Assembly: GCF_027244095.1 (NCBI RefSeq)
Contig: NC_069660.1
Location: forward strand, 282,804,863-282,868,862
DNA length: 64,000 nt
From: Hemicordylus capensis
Taxonomy: Eukaryota; Chordata; Lepidosauria; Squamata; Cordylidae
Direction of reading: 5' to 3'
Below the pieces are notes generated by a model. The model saw nothing but the letters and a program-made list of their open reading frames with translations. It ran no database searches and was not told the DNA's origin. The translations under genes and the position numbers were made by a program. Shown here piece after piece: positions 28,026-39,512 of this stretch (position 1 is the first letter of the stretch; each line of letters begins with the position of its first letter).

Positions 28026-29779
28026 GCAAACCTCTAATACAGTTGTTAGTATGTAGGCACAGAGAGGTGTGACGCTCTGCGATACATTATATCGTTCTCT
28101 TTTTGCTGATTAAAATGGCTGGATATATGGGTATCCGGGGGGTGGGGCGGGCGGACAGGACTACAATCTCACACAGACAGTTATGTTTCTTATTTGCATT
28201 CTATCCAGCTTTTCCCTGTTCGTAACAGGTCCAAAGCGGCTCACAATACAAAATTTAAAATATTTTATTTATTTGACACACTTATATACCGCCCCAAACT
28301 CTGCGTCTCTGGGCTCCATTAAAAGAGAGCACAATGCAAACTAAAGCATATTTAAAAGCAGTCTAAAAACAGAAGTGGAATAAGCCAGTGCCATAAACTT
28401 GGATTGTCTGCAACTCTCCCGTACTGAAATGTACGCTGTACAACAGTGATATACCCATGCAAACCATCCACGTTGGGAAGGCAGTCTAACCTAAAACTAA
28501 GGAACCACAGCGCAGCCATCTTAATATGGAGTCTCATAATCCTCTTCCAACACTGGAAACTAAGGGGTAATTCCCCCAGCGTCTTTCTGCATAGGGAAAT
28601 AACTTTTGCCTCTTAAGGAGTAAATCTGCTGCAGCTGCTGGTATCTTACTCCTCCTCTTTAAGAGACACCTAGACAAGAGGCAAGGAATGGGGAAACAGA
28701 ATAAGCTATGAACAGCGGATGTTGGGAAACTGATATGAGTTAAGGGATGGTCAATTGTTTCATTATAATGCAAACAAAGGTGGATCTGCGCTGATGATAG
28801 GCTTTGGATCTGCGCTGATGATAGGCTTTTCATTCCTTCTAAAGACTTTGGTTACACCATGATAAATGACTAAGCTACCCTCTGTGTATAAATACTTACC
28901 TGTAACTGGGGGTCGCTGCTCTCGATTTGGGTGCACCCTAAAGCCTTACTTGCTAGCAGTAAACATCCCATAAGCTTTTCCCTCTGTGTGTGTGTATTAT
29001 TTGGCGTAGTACACCACCCACACAAGAACCGGCTTTCTCGGTTATATCATGGTCATTCACACTTATACAGTCAGTAGAATCCTTATCTGCACCCTGCATT
29101 TGAGAGAACCGGCAGGCAGATGCACGTTTTTTAAGGAATGCATGTATTGTACAGTAATTCACAGAAACATGTCCTTGTAGTGGTACCTATAAGCACACAC
29201 AAAAGAATGTCTGAACAGGCCTGTGGCATTTCCTGGCCGTTTAATTTCACTATTTACATCCCGCCCCACAACCATCTACTAAGGACAACATCATTTCTTA
29301 ATCTTACTATTGCATACATCGGGTGAAGTGTAGCCCCCGAAAGCTTAATCCTGAAATAACTGTTGTTTTCTAAAGTGCCACAGCAAGACACGTTGTTTTT
29401 GCTGCCACATATTAACACAGCTGCCCTTCTGGAATCTGTGACCTTTTAGGTGTGTCCTAACAAAGACATTACCCTACGGTTATTTATGGATCCACCACTC
29501 ACTTGGCACAAAGCGACTACGTGCAATTTTCTGCAGCGGGCATGATGTTTGATAACACAGCCGTATAATGCGCATGGCGTTTATTGCCTCTTGTTTGTCC
29601 TCCTCTCCACTGTAGCAATAGCAATATGCCACTCATATGTATCCAAAGCAACCTGCCCCCACCTCAATTATTCCGAGTGGGTGGATCTGTGACCGCTGCG
29701 CATGCTCAAAGATTCCATTGTGGGCGGCAGAAAGCAATGCATCCCCCACCCCACACACTCTGTGATTAGCGTTGCGGCC
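28026..29779. other. Intergenic DNA upstream of VIRMA
   Basis: A LINE-tail-like piece lies at about 28,195-28,330 (minus; TATACCGCCCCAAACTCTG). A 24-bp unit (GGATCTGCGCTGATGATAGG plus CTTT) is tandemly duplicated at about 28,782-28,830. No gene recognised. Confidence 0.45.
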
Positions 29780-30660
29780 TCAGGGCAGGCACACGCTTCG
29801 CCCAGTTGCTCCTTTGAGGCGGCCCCGCTGCTAACAGGGTCACAAAAACCGCAACTCTTTGCAGACCGGAGACCGACCTGGAGCGGTCTATTAGTTCCAG
29901 TCCTCTGCTTGTGGCAGGGCTGTGTCCTTAGGGCAGAGCCAGCAGGGCGGCTGCCTCGAGCCCCGCTCTTCTTGGACCCCTTAAAATTAACTGGAAGGGG
30001 GCCCCTCGCTGGCTGGGTTGCCTCAGGCCCCACACCCGCCAGGGCTCTCTAAGGACAGCCTTGCTTCTTTGCTGCAGCAGGTCCAAGGTTCTTCTTCTTC
30101 GCCTGTAATTGGGGGAGGAGGGTGGCAACAACAGGGCCCTCCCACACCGGATCGCCCAGTCCGGTGAAGGAGCGCCCGAGCTGCTTGGGCGTCGCTGCTG
30201 CTGACTTCGGCGGCGGCAGCACTTGCTGCCGCTTGGAACCTGGCTGGCTCTGGGTGCTTGCATGCAGCAGCTGCCGCTCCGGAGCGGAGGGGCGGGGCCT
30301 TGAGAGAGGAGATAAAGTGAATGAATTAACCCGGCTTGACTCGCTGAGCAGAGACGCGCCCCCGCCCGCTTTCCTTTCCTTTTGCTCTGCTGTTCGCTTT
30401 TTTTCCTGCCACCCGGATGCTGAGTCCACAGATCTCAGACACGTCACGCCCCCGAGTTGCTTGTTTGCTCCCTCCCTTCCCAGCGTTTAGGAAAGCAATC
30501 TGACTGGCCATTGGCCAAGCGCCTTTCGACGCCAGCCTGCCCCCAGCTATATCAGCTCCCATTTTTGTGTGCCGCCCGATCCTAAGCTTGCTTTTTCGAA
30601 GTCGAGCGTCTAAAAGGTTTTTTTCCCCGCGTCTCGAGGTTAATAGGGCTGGGAGGTACG
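29780..30660 (+). promoter_or_regulatory. CpG-rich promoter-like region, no assigned gene
   Basis: About 0.9 kb rich in CpG between VIRMA and ESRP1. On the plus strand in order: ACGTCACGCCCCC (CRE half plus GC box, about 30,440), GGCCATTGGCC (reverse CCAAT, about 30,507-30,517), CTATATCA (TATA-like, about 30,547) and a possible splice donor GGGAG|GTACGTG at about 30,655. Whether it starts a transcript is inference. ORFs over it show no family I recognise. Confidence 0.35.
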
Positions 30661-30769
30661 TGTGCAAAGGACTCCCGTCCAAAGCATATTTGAGAAATAA
30701 ATCATCCTACTGAATTCAACTAGGCATAAGCCTTAACATGCGTACATAGGAGGATTACAGCCCGATGAT

Positions 30770-30895
30770 CCTATGCTTGATTACTGGGAAGTAAGTCACA
30801 CTAAGTTCAGTTACGGCCCCTTAAACGTGCAGCTCGTTCAGTGGGGTTTACTCCCTAGTAAATATTTGCAGAGGATCGTCACCGCCCTGCACAGC
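30770..30895. repeat. Dispersed hairpin repeat (ATCCTATGC..AAGTAAG family)
   Basis: GATGATCCTATGCTTGATTAC, then GGGAAGTAAG, is the inverted relative of GGGGTTTACTCCCTAGTAAAT, then GAGGATCGTC. Other copies lie at about 6,712, 51,345, 54,972 and 55,258. Confidence 0.5.
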
Positions 30896-30928
30896 AATCT
30901 CCTCCTATTTCAGTTCCCAGGCTGTAGG

Positions 30929-31044
30929 ACAAGGGGTCCCAATCGCAGACTACAGCTCCCATCCCATCATCTGAAGGCCATTGCGGCTGGGGATTATGGG
31001 AATTGTAGTTCCACAGCCGAAGTCCCAAGTTTGAGAACCCGGTT
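30929..31044. mobile_element. hAT-type hairpin MITE
   Basis: CAAGGGGTCCCAATCG, then GACTACAGCTCCCATCC, against the inverted GGGATTATGGGAATTGTAG and CCCAAGTTTGAGAACC. Same family as 4,860, 31,437 and 38,552. Confidence 0.6.
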
Positions 31045-31262
31045 GTAGGGGTAGTCCTGTGTGTATCCCTCTTCCTGCTCCACCCAGCCGATCTCCGCTC
31101 TCCCGCCTGCGGGAGGGAGATTTCGGAATGACATTGTTGCAAAGTGCCATTGGGATAAGCAAGTTGGACCCCATGATATCTGTCTCTCAAGACAGGTGAA
31201 ACGGCTCATTAGTATCCAGAGGACCGCAACCCTGTCCTGTGCTTTCTAAGACCTAGCGCAAG

Positions 31263-31428
31263 CGGGGGTGTAGCTATAATTGAGCAAAAGTGTTCAAAGA
31301 ACAGGGCCCCCAGCTCCTGAGGCCCCCCAGATCCACCCCTCACTACTTTCTTCATTATCTCCCTCAGAGTTAATGGGGCAACTAGAGAAGGGGTGAACAC
31401 GGCCCCCTCTCGTCTAGCTACGCCCCTG
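31263..31428. mobile_element. hAT-type MITE, CAGGGGCGTAGCTA family
   Basis: The end CGGGGGTGTAGCTATAATTG is the inverted relative of GTCTAGCTACGCCCCTG. Flanks AGCGCAAG and ACCGTAAG match at 6 of 8. A related copy is at 54,248 and another left end begins at 31,757. Confidence 0.65.
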
Positions 31429-31436
31429 ACCGTAAG

Positions 31437-31535
31437 GGTTCTCGGACTTGGGTCGCCAGATGTTGTTGGACTACAACTCCCATCATCCCCAATGGCCAAA
31501 GCCCAAAGCGGACCCAAGTTTGAGAACCCCTGACC
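31437..31535. mobile_element. hAT-type hairpin MITE
   Basis: GGTTCTCGGACTTGGGTC, then GGACTACAACTCCCATC, against the inverted GGACCCAAGTTTGAGAACC. It starts directly after the target duplication of the previous MITE. Confidence 0.6.
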
Positions 31536-31756
31536 TACTGTGTTCAATCAATGGGACTTAATCCTTGACATGCTTTCTTAGGACTCTTTTCTGAATTAAC
31601 ATAAGGATCGTGCTGCATGCTTAACTTCATCAAATGCGTTGAATGAACTTGCGGAGCTCATCACAGATCACGCCCCACTAAATAAGGCAGCAATCCTAAA
31701 TTGCTCTTATTGTAAATTGCTCTAAATGTGATGGGGCTTTTTATCCAAGGGAATCA

Positions 31757-32091
31757 GGGGCGTATCTAGGGAAAATAGCGCCTAGGGCAAGCACTGAAAT
31801 TGCTCCCCCCACCCCGTCCAAACATCTGACACCCATCTTTCAATGGAAGGTGAAATGCTTGTATTGTGTTAAAGATTTATCAGGCATGAGTACATCCATT
31901 CCAAAAGAAATATTGATTTCTGTTCACTATGATATGGCTTCTCTTTCACCAAAGGTGAAATTGAATATTTCTTTTGCAAATGAACAGTCAGTATCCCCAT
32001 CCATGTTGTAGCAGATCAACTGATACAGCTGAAAAAATTTCTTCTTTTAATTTACCTAGGAGTGGGGTGGGGGGAGGGTGGTTGAGGAAAA
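31757..32091. other. MITE left end and unassigned intergenic DNA
   Basis: CAGGGGCGTATCTAGGG at 31,757 matches the MITE end of 31,263 and 54,248; no right end is found. The remainder is not recognised. Confidence 0.35.
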
Positions 32092-32292
32092 CGGTTGCGT
32101 GTAGTGTTTAGAGGACTGGTCTAGGGCTGGGAAGACCCAAGTTCAGCTCCCCATTCAAGCCATGAAACTTACAGGTGACTCTGTGTCAGCCACTTATCTC
32201 TCAGCCTAACCTCTCTCACGTGGTTGTTACAAGGATAAACATAACCATGCAGTCCTCTGAGCTTCTTGGAGTAAAAGCAGGTTATCAATGGG
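32092..32292 (+). mobile_element. tRNA-derived CORE/MIR-like SINE
   Basis: GTGTAGTGTTTAGAGGACTG and AAGTTCAGCTCCCC (A/B-box remnants), then CTCTCAGCCTAACCTCTCTC, then GTGGTTGTTACAAGGATAAAC, the MIR/CORE-type central block. Copies at 40,063 and 49,718. Confidence 0.65.
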
Positions 32293-33230
32293 AAAAACCA
32301 ACAGCACCTGATTGCCTAATCCACACCTGATTGCTCAATCTCCCCGCCCCCCCAGCCAGTCACCCTTTGCCAGTCACCAATTTCAGGCACCCTTTGCCAG
32401 TCAGTGCAGACAATCCTGGGTCAGATGGCAGCTTCCTAGGAGTCAGTGAGGAAGGAATCCCTGTTACAGGGAACACTGCCTGTCAGCTATCAGTTCAACC
32501 ATTGGGCGGAACGCTGGGAGGCGGGAGCAAGGTTCCTACTTGATGGCCCATTGGGTCAATGCCTACCGGTCCTTTATTGACTGTTGTGGCTTAACTGCCA
32601 TTTGCTAACTGCCGCCTCCATCCACCACTTGCCTTTCTGGGTCTGTTACTTCTTCACTCCGCTTTCCCTGCTCCCCAATACTTTAGGAGAGCCCAAAGCA
32701 GAATCCAGCCTTGGGTCTGCCATAAGCGTGAGTGACTGCTGGGTACCCCAACCCCTCTGGTGGTTTCTGTCCATTACGATGCCAGGCCACGAAATCCATT
32801 CTTGACTGTGGCATCTGTTTTCTGGGTTCACAGGGGCCCCCAAAGTGGCAGCTTCTGTCCGCTTCGGGATGTTTGGCATCAGCCTTTTCCTCATTCTGTG
32901 TGTCGCCCGCTTCCTTCTTCTACCTCAAAAGAGCAAACAAGCTTCCAAACTTCTTCTAGGGAAGAAGGAAAGGTACATGGCCTCAGGCAGTTCTGGGTCC
33001 TACCACAAAAGCCTCTTCTTCCAGCATCGTTTCCCCCAGCCCGATGCCTCCCTTCCAGCTCGCAAGCAAAGGATGAAAGAGAGAGCCTCCCCCTATTTAT
33101 CCCCCCCCCCCCCGGTAGGGGGACAGACTTTTCAGCTGGCTCTGTCGTGCTGCTAAACTTGTTGGCTATTGGGGTTTGGATCTCGGTGTGTTCAGATTGC
33201 CCCTTTAGAAATTCTGTGTGCTGCTTTTGG
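32293..33230. other. Intergenic, nothing supported
   Basis: Short direct repeats (ACCTGATTGC at about 32,305-32,335, CACCCTTTGCCAGTCA at about 32,360-32,402) and a C run at about 33,103-33,114. ORFs here resemble no family I know. Confidence 0.4.
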
Positions 33231-33690
33231 AGGGTTTTTTTTTTTTTTGCTTTAAATTTTTTATTGATTTAACAATATCTTAAGAATCTCATTACATCAC
33301 ACATTAAACAAAAAATTGACTTCCAGCTCACTAATCAGCGCAAATCACTAATTATACAATTAACCCTTGCTATAATAATTCAAAATATATATCCTATACC
33401 TTACCAAACTCGATTTTAATCTACTCAACCTGCTAATATTGCTAAATTTCAAACCCTGTTGAAAATCAATATTAGGAAAATAGTTCTTTAAGTACAGTAA
33501 GAATGGTTTCCAATCTTCTTTAAAACCTTCCAAATTTTGATCTCTTATCAGTACTGTAAGTTTTGCCATCTCCGCATATTCTTTTGAGGGCAGTTCATTG
33601 TCCTTCCATTTCTGTGAGTATACTATTCTGGCCACCGTGGTTACATACATGAAGAAGCTTTTGGAGTTTTTCTGGCCCAAAAGTGGCCTA
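33231..33690 (-). mobile_element. L1-clade LINE 3' fragment
   Basis: The minus strand reads TTVARIVYSQKWKDNELPS, EYAEMAKLTVLIRDQNLEG and FKEDWKPFLLYLKNYF, the typical end of L1 ORF2. It closes with a poly(A) tail (poly-T at 33,233-33,249 on plus). Confidence 0.75.
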
Positions 33691-33954
33691 ACGTTTTAAA
33701 AAACAAAACATTGGGGTGGGGGAAAATAGAAATAAGCATTTGTAGGGCAAGCTTGCACACCATGCACACAGCAAGCAAATCACTGCAGGCAGCCTGAAGA
33801 TCAGTAATGCTCTTATATACTTATTTTTATTTTATCATTGTTCTCTTGCCTTTTAGGGTCTGTGGTAGAGTCTGCCGAATCAGCAAGTACAAATACACTC
33901 TTGAGATAACATTATTGACTAGGAGTCCTGTTTGTGGATTTGGCATAGGCCTCA

Positions 33955-34080
33955 GACTATCTGGAGAACTTAAGCCCTCCAGCGGTGGTTGGACTACAAC
34001 TCCCATCATCCCTGGCTGTGGTGGTGGGGTAATGGGAGCTTTAGTCCTATGGAAGGCTGACATTGTGCAGCCCTGGGCTA
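33955..34080. mobile_element. hAT-type hairpin MITE, degraded
   Basis: CTGGAGAACTTAAGCCCTCC, then GGACTACAACTCCCATC, against the inverted TAATGGGAGCTTTAGTCC and GCAGCCCTGGGCTAC. Confidence 0.5.
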
Positions 34081-34987
34081 CAGCATCTGGAGGGGCTTTG
34101 GGAGACCTCGGCAAGAGATGATGGAACTCGATCATCTAGCTAATTTCTGTTGGCAATTTGTTTGTTTTTAAGAAACCATATGGGGATGACTAGATCTGAT
34201 AAGTGAATCGTGTGTGTGTGTGTGTGTTTAAAAAACTTTCAAACTGGGAGCATTCCAACCACACAGTCCACAGTCCTGGGAGGGACTGTACCGCATTACC
34301 CCTTCCCACACAGTGAACTGATGTTCAGCTTTATTTACTAAAGGATTTTTGTCCTACCTTTCCCCCCAGAGAATACCCAAAGCAGCGGACCTCTATAAAA
34401 AGGTGGTAGCAAATACGTAAGGCAATGGCAGAGAGAGCTCGCCATAAATTGGGCAGCCCAAAGATGCCCAAACAGAGGTTTTTAGAAGCTGGCGGGAAGC
34501 CGGAAGTGAGGGAGGCCAAGTGGACGTTCTCCTGGGGGCCACAGCAGAGAAGGCTTGTTACTGCCGAGCATACTGCCTCCAAAATGTGGGGAGACGCCAG
34601 GGAGCTAAACCATAGGAAGCTCAGAGGGGTATCTATCTGCTTGAAAGAGGGAGGCTCGGTATCAGATTGTGAGAAACTCCATTGTGTCTTTGCAGACCAT
34701 CCATGTTATCTCCACCTTCTTCAGGTAAGGATCTGTCTCCGCTGCTTATTTTATTCAGGTTATTTCTTAGCCTGCCTCCCCTCGCTCCTGCTGATACCTT
34801 GGAAGGCATTGACAATGCAAATAAAATGTGCATGTGGAGATAAGAAGTGAAAAACAAGAGCAGACAACAATATAATAATCTGGATGTAAAAGGTTGGACT
34901 GACAGGAGAGCTCTAAATGGCCCACTTAAGAGGGGCAATCTCTTTTATCATTGTATATTAGAGCTAGAAGGGACTCAGAGGTATTGG
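34081..34987. other. Intergenic, nothing supported
   Basis: A short (TG)n at 34,209-34,227. A LINE-tail-like minus remnant at about 34,325-34,395. Otherwise unrecognised. Confidence 0.35.
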
Positions 34988-35172
34988 GAACACAGGAAGC
35001 TGCCTACTGAGTCAGACCATTGTGCCCTCTAACTTAGTATTGTCTACTCTAATTGGCAGCAGCACTCCAAGGCTTCAGGCAGGGGACTCTCCCAGTCCTT
35101 CCTGGAGATGCTGTCAGGGATTAAACCTGGGACCTTCTGCAAGCAAGTAGATGCTCTGCCACTGAACTACAT
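34988..35172 (-). mobile_element. tRNA-headed SINE
   Basis: The reverse complement reads GTAGTTCAGTGGCAGAGCATC (A box), GAAGGTCCCAGGTTTAATCCC (B box), then GCTGCTGCCAATTAGAGTAG and CAATGGTCTGACTCAGTAGG. Shares its body with the 5S-headed SINEs. Confidence 0.75.
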
Positions 35173-35189
35173 ATAATCCTGATGACCAG

Positions 35190-35375
35190 ATAGCTGCCAA
35201 ACTGAGTCAGACCCTTGGTCCATATAGCTCAGCATTGCCTACACTGACTGGCAGCATCTCTCCAAGGTTTTTCAGGCAGGAGTCTTTGCCAGCCCTAAAT
35301 GGAGACGCTGCCAGGGATTGAATCTGGGACCTTTTGCGTGCCAAACAGATACTCTCCCTGTGAGTTACCGCGCTA
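35190..35375 (-). mobile_element. tRNA-headed SINE, second copy
   Basis: The reverse complement holds AAAGGTCCCAGATTCAATCCC (B box), GGCAGCGTCTCC, GAGATGCTGCCAGTCAGTG and GTCTGACTCAGTTTGG. It lies next to the previous copy in the same orientation. Confidence 0.7.
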
Positions 35376-35727
35376 TCCTCATAGCAGGGAATGCCACCAA
35401 CCAACCTAGAAACAATCACTTTAAAAACCAAATCTACCCAGATCGCTATAAAACTAAACAATAGTGCCTCCCCAAAGCAATCTGCAAGAGAAAAGAATTG
35501 AATTCCCATCCCAACAGCACTGAAAACATGAACGCTGCTAAGCAGGTCTCCCTTCAGCCCTAAATACAAAGTTATTTGTATTTGGCCCCATATCTGACAT
35601 CAGAAGCAGTGGGTGGGGCCGCAGCTGGTCTGACTCCACTAGTGGAAAATATTCTTAGCATTTGTCCTTTCTTTAAGCACCGCTGGGCTTGATTTTGGAA
35701 AGTTCTGACCAAGCATGGAGAGGTTCT

Positions 35728-35978
35728 CTCAAGTGTGCCGTCAAGTCAGTTTCGACTCCGGGCGCCCACAGAGCCCTGTGGTTCTTTGGTAGAATACAGG
35801 AGGGGTTGACCATTGCCTCCTCCCATGCAGTATGAAATGATGATGCCTTTCAGCATCTTCCTATATCGTTGCTGCCTGATATAAGTGTTTGCCATAGTCT
35901 GGAAAACATACCAGCGGGGATTCGAACCAGCAGCCTTCTACTTGTTAGTCAAGCATTTCCCCGCTGCGCCACTTAGGG
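35728..35978 (-). mobile_element. Sauria SINE (tRNA head, Bov-B-like tail)
   Basis: The reverse complement opens with AGTGGCGCAGCGGGGAAATGC (A box) and GGTTCGAATCCCCGCTGG (B box), then GGAAGATGCTGAAAGGCATC, GGAGGCAATGG and the tail GGAGTCGAAACTGACTTGACGG. This is the squamate-specific Sauria SINE layout, mobilised by Bov-B LINEs. A second copy is at 58,769. Confidence 0.85.
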
Positions 35979-36149
35979 AAGTGTTTATCTGCGATCACCT
36001 GTCGTAGTTACACTGGGACTGTAAACCAGAGAGAGTTTCTCTTGACTTAAGAACAATTAAATCTTTGAGTTCACAGAAGGGGTTGATTGCGTTGTTAAAC
36101 CTCCCCAACTTTCAATACAGGGCAGTATATAAATGCAATAGGAATGAAT

Positions 36150-36260
36150 GTGTCTTTATTGTGATCGCAGACCAGAGAAAGGGAGAAAAACTGAATACTA
36201 ACATAATGCTAATCTAATACTGATCAAACAGTTTATGTATAACACAGTTGAAATATAGTA
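36150..36260 (-). mobile_element. LINE 3' end, clade not assigned
   Basis: The reverse complement ends CTCTGGTCTGCGATCACAATA with AAGACA, as in the copy at 12,950. Confidence 0.45.
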
Positions 36261-36264
36261 ACAA

Positions 36265-36545
36265 ACAATGAATACGACAAATATTTCTATACCACTTATA
36301 CACAAAACTTCCCAAAGCGGTTTACATGGATATAAATACATAAATAAATAAAGATGGCTCCCTGTCCCCAAAGGACTTGCAATCTAATGACAATACCAGC
36401 AACAGCCACTGGAGGGATGCCGTGTTGGGGATGGATATGGCCAGTTGCTCTCCCCCTGCTAAATACAAAAGAATCACCACTTTAAAAAGGTGCCTCTTGG
36501 CTCAGTTAGCAGAGGACGTTCCAATGAATGCTACACTTAAAGCTA
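36265..36545 (-). mobile_element. LINE-tailed short repeat, minus copy
   Basis: The reverse complement contains GCCAAGAGGCACC, TATTTAGCAGGGGGAG, AGTGGCTGTTGCTGGTATTG and ATTTATTTATGTAT, then AAACCGCTTTGGGAAG. Same family as 21,690. Confidence 0.55.
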
Positions 36546-37248
36546 ACATGTCATGCGTATCAGATAAAAGATGTGTATGCAATATGTAAAATAAATTAAC
36601 TAATTGTCACTAATTGGTGGGGGGTGGGGGGGAAGACCACCAGGTATAAGTTAATGGCTTCAAAGAAAGCTTCATTCAGGAATAATTATATCAGATTAAA
36701 GCCACTTTGTGAGTTACATTGTGTTTTGGAAATGTGGATTCCGCTTCTCAATTTTAGTGACAATTCATTTCTAATAGGGCAGAGCAGTTAAAGATATGAT
36801 GTGCAATATTTGTGTTTAAATATGCTGGTGATGTGTGTGCTTTTTTATATTAATAGTGCTGAATGCTTTAGAATTTATTTTTGTGAATGCTTGTTTTGTT
36901 TGCATTTTTAATATTATGATTTTAAATGTTGGCACAGTTGGGCAGTTCCAAGGATAACGGAATCAGGCACTTGGGCACTTTTCCAGTGACTGTAGCCATA
37001 AGCAAAGTTTCAAGTTTCTGTTATATATACCCACAGGCAAGAGAACGTCTCCTTCTATAGGCTGTATTTTAACACAATCCTTCAACATTCTAGTGTTTGA
37101 TATGTGCAAAATAAGTCTGTAACAGAATCAGAAGTTATGTCGAAAGATTCTGATTCAATTACTGATGGATTTTGCATGTTTAGACCTTCTTAATATTTAA
37201 GGGTTTTGTTAAAAGATGGCCTTATAGTAGGACAGGGTGCCCAAGTAG
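36546..37248. other. Intergenic, nothing recognised
   Basis: AT-rich; no repeat family or gene noticed. Confidence 0.4.
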
Positions 37249-37386
37249 GACAGGCTGCATAACCTTGGTCCTCCAGCACTTGCTGGATTACATCTCCCAT
37301 TATCCCCAGCCACTGTGGCCAATAGATAAGGATGATGGGAGCTGTAGTCCAACCGCCTCTGGAGGGCCAAAGTTGTGCAGCCCTGT
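37249..37386. mobile_element. hAT-type hairpin MITE
   Basis: CAGGCTGCATAACCTTGGTCC and CATCTCCCATTATCC against the inverted GGATGATGGGAGCTGTAG and CAAAGTTGTGCAGCCCTG. The flanks are weakly alike (AAGTAGGA, TAATAAGA). Confidence 0.6.
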
Positions 37387-37596
37387 AATAAGAGATGTTC
37401 TTTTTCCAGTGGGTATCGATTGGATCGTCTTGGAAATGGGCTTTTGACTACAGTCATTGGGGAAAGTGCTAACCGGCCAGATTCCGTTACCCTGATTCTG
37501 TTACCTTCAGAACTGCCCAGTTGCCCAAACCCAGAGTACAAAGAGAGGGGTGAGGGGAGTTAACATCCTTTTTGTGTTCACAGTCCAAAAGCCCCG

Positions 37597-37860
37597 CTAT
37601 GTCCGGAGAGAGAGATCGCTCATGTTCTCCAGAACCTGCACATCGATTTCTGCCGAGACCAGGGTCAGCAACATGTAGCGGCTGGCGTTGAGCCCCCTGA
37701 GGAATGTAAATAACTGGCGCGGCCAAAGAAGGGCGCCTTCCATCCCTGCTGCATGCAGTGCCACGGACGCGTGAGAAGTGGCTAGCCGGCGGGCAAAGTG
37801 AGCCCCCAGGTTTTGTGCCACCGAGCGCGAAATGAAGACTATGAAGGCAGAACCTGGCTT
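37597..37860 (-). other. Unrecognised ORF in CpG-containing DNA
   Basis: The minus strand reads SAFIVFISRSVAQNLGAHF, ARRLATSHASVALHAAG, LFTFLRGLNASRYMLLTL and VSAEIDVQVLENMSDLSLRT, then stop. No protein family is recognised and no splice partners were found. It may be chance or a remnant. Confidence 0.15.
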
Positions 37861-38551
37861 GTAGAGGGCCGGTTCATCCAGGCGCTGCTCGCGGGCAGGT
37901 TACTGAGGAGCTTTTCTTTAAAAAAAAAAAAATTATTTCGACTGTAGCAATCTGTCCAGGGACTCTGCTCCTCTTGGGACGCTGCCACTTTGGTGTGGAA
38001 TTTCTGGAGCTCTGGCTGTGGAGGCCATGGTAGAGCCTGGAAAGCACAGCCTGAGGCCGATTGTCCCGCGCTCACATCTCAATGTCAACACGAAGTGCCC
38101 CGTTTTGGAGTTTACAGGAATCCTTGGGCGTCTCCCAGTCCATGCCTTTGGGAGGAGATCTTCTCCGATACGGGCCAGGCTCCTAGTCATCCCCCACAAT
38201 CAACAGTAGTCTTTCATTTTCCTGCCTGTTTTAGAAGAGTCTTATAATAAGGCCTTAAAAGCTCGCTGCATTGTGGCGTCAGTGAGCCATTACAAAAATG
38301 GCAGAAAAGACGGTTCTTCCGTCTCCTGTGCCCCACTTTCACTCAGGCAGCTGGCAAAGTTGCTCTTCAGTCTTTCTGCAAAGTGGGGCTGACCATCCTC
38401 CAATTAAATTCGGAGTGTTTGAACTCCTGGTGGGGGTGGGGGTTACTCCGTTAGCGTTTCCGTGAATGCTTGTGACATTTCTGTGAGTCCTGCCCCAGAA
38501 GTGTCCCCCACGGCCAAATTTCTTGGAGGCGGGAAGCAATGTCCCCTCTAA

Positions 38552-38657
38552 CAGGGATTCCCAGATGGTGACTACAACTCCCATAATCCCCAAGCCAAAG
38601 CCATGGCAGCTGGGGATTCTGGGAGCTGTAGTCAACAACAGCTGGAAATCCCTGTTG
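38552..38657. mobile_element. hAT-type hairpin MITE
   Basis: AACAGGGATTCCCAGATGG, then CTACAACTCCCATAATCCCC, pairs with the inverted right arm ending GGAAATCCCTGTT. Arms of about 45 bp, well matched. Confidence 0.7.
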
Positions 38658-39512
38658 GAGTTCCCTGGTGGGAAGCTGGCCATATTGAGGCCAGTTTTCT
38701 CTCTGTGAGTTCAGAAGACACGCGCGAAGAAATCGTCTAAGATTGCAATAGGGGGTCCATTCTCCCCCCCCCCACTCCACTCATCCCCTGCTTCCCAAAT
38801 GGCCGCCCTGCGTCTTCAAAGGCAGACCTGGAGCTGTTTGTAGTTCCTGCTGCTGAAGGTGCCGGTTGTATATGGTGTGTCCTCCTTTAAGCGCCAATCA
38901 ACTAACCTGCATGGCACACTCCCAGCTCCAACTCCATTTCTGGACCTGCTTCCTTGTGGCCCAGAGATCATTTCTGCCCAAATAGGCCGAGTAGGATGCA
39001 GGCCACAGAATTCAAAGGGGTTGGTCTTTCTAGAATCTCTATGTTTGGTGACTCCCCCCCACCCCCAATAAGTTTCTTTGAATTGTTTGGAATCCCTCCT
39101 TCCTGAGACAGGGAATGTCCTCCTTCACTTATGTGACCGTTTTCACCCAGGTCAGGATGAATGGGACGAGGTGAACTGTGGGTGGGAGAAGGAACGGAAT
39201 GCCGTGGCTTTCTGTAGAAAGCTGTAGACACAACATGCCCCAAAGCGAAAACTCCGTGTTGCAATGAAACCTTCCAAGGAGGGATCTTTTAGATTTCTCG
39301 CCAGCAGGGAGATCTTGCAAGGGTTCGGACCCTCGCATCCAAGGTGAACCAGTCCCCCTCTAAGACGAGAACCCCTTGCCTTTTTTTCTGATTTTATGGA
39401 CTTTTTTTGTAAAAGAATTGGATGGTGTTGGAATTCTTTCCTGAGAGAGGAAACGTTGCCATGTGCTTCCTCTTATGGACTTATAGCATAGGTGCCATTT
39501 TTTTCCTTCTGG
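38658..39512. other. Intergenic, nothing recognised
   Basis: C-rich homopolymer runs at about 38,765 and 39,053-39,063. No coding similarity. Confidence 0.4.

Noticed and set aside
29668-30490. Overlapping ORFs of 110-132 codons in the CpG patch
   Set aside because: All frames are partly open because of GC content; none resembles a known protein.
32760-33272. Plus ORF of 170 codons
   Set aside because: No family resemblance, crosses a C homopolymer and ends in a poly-T L1 tail.
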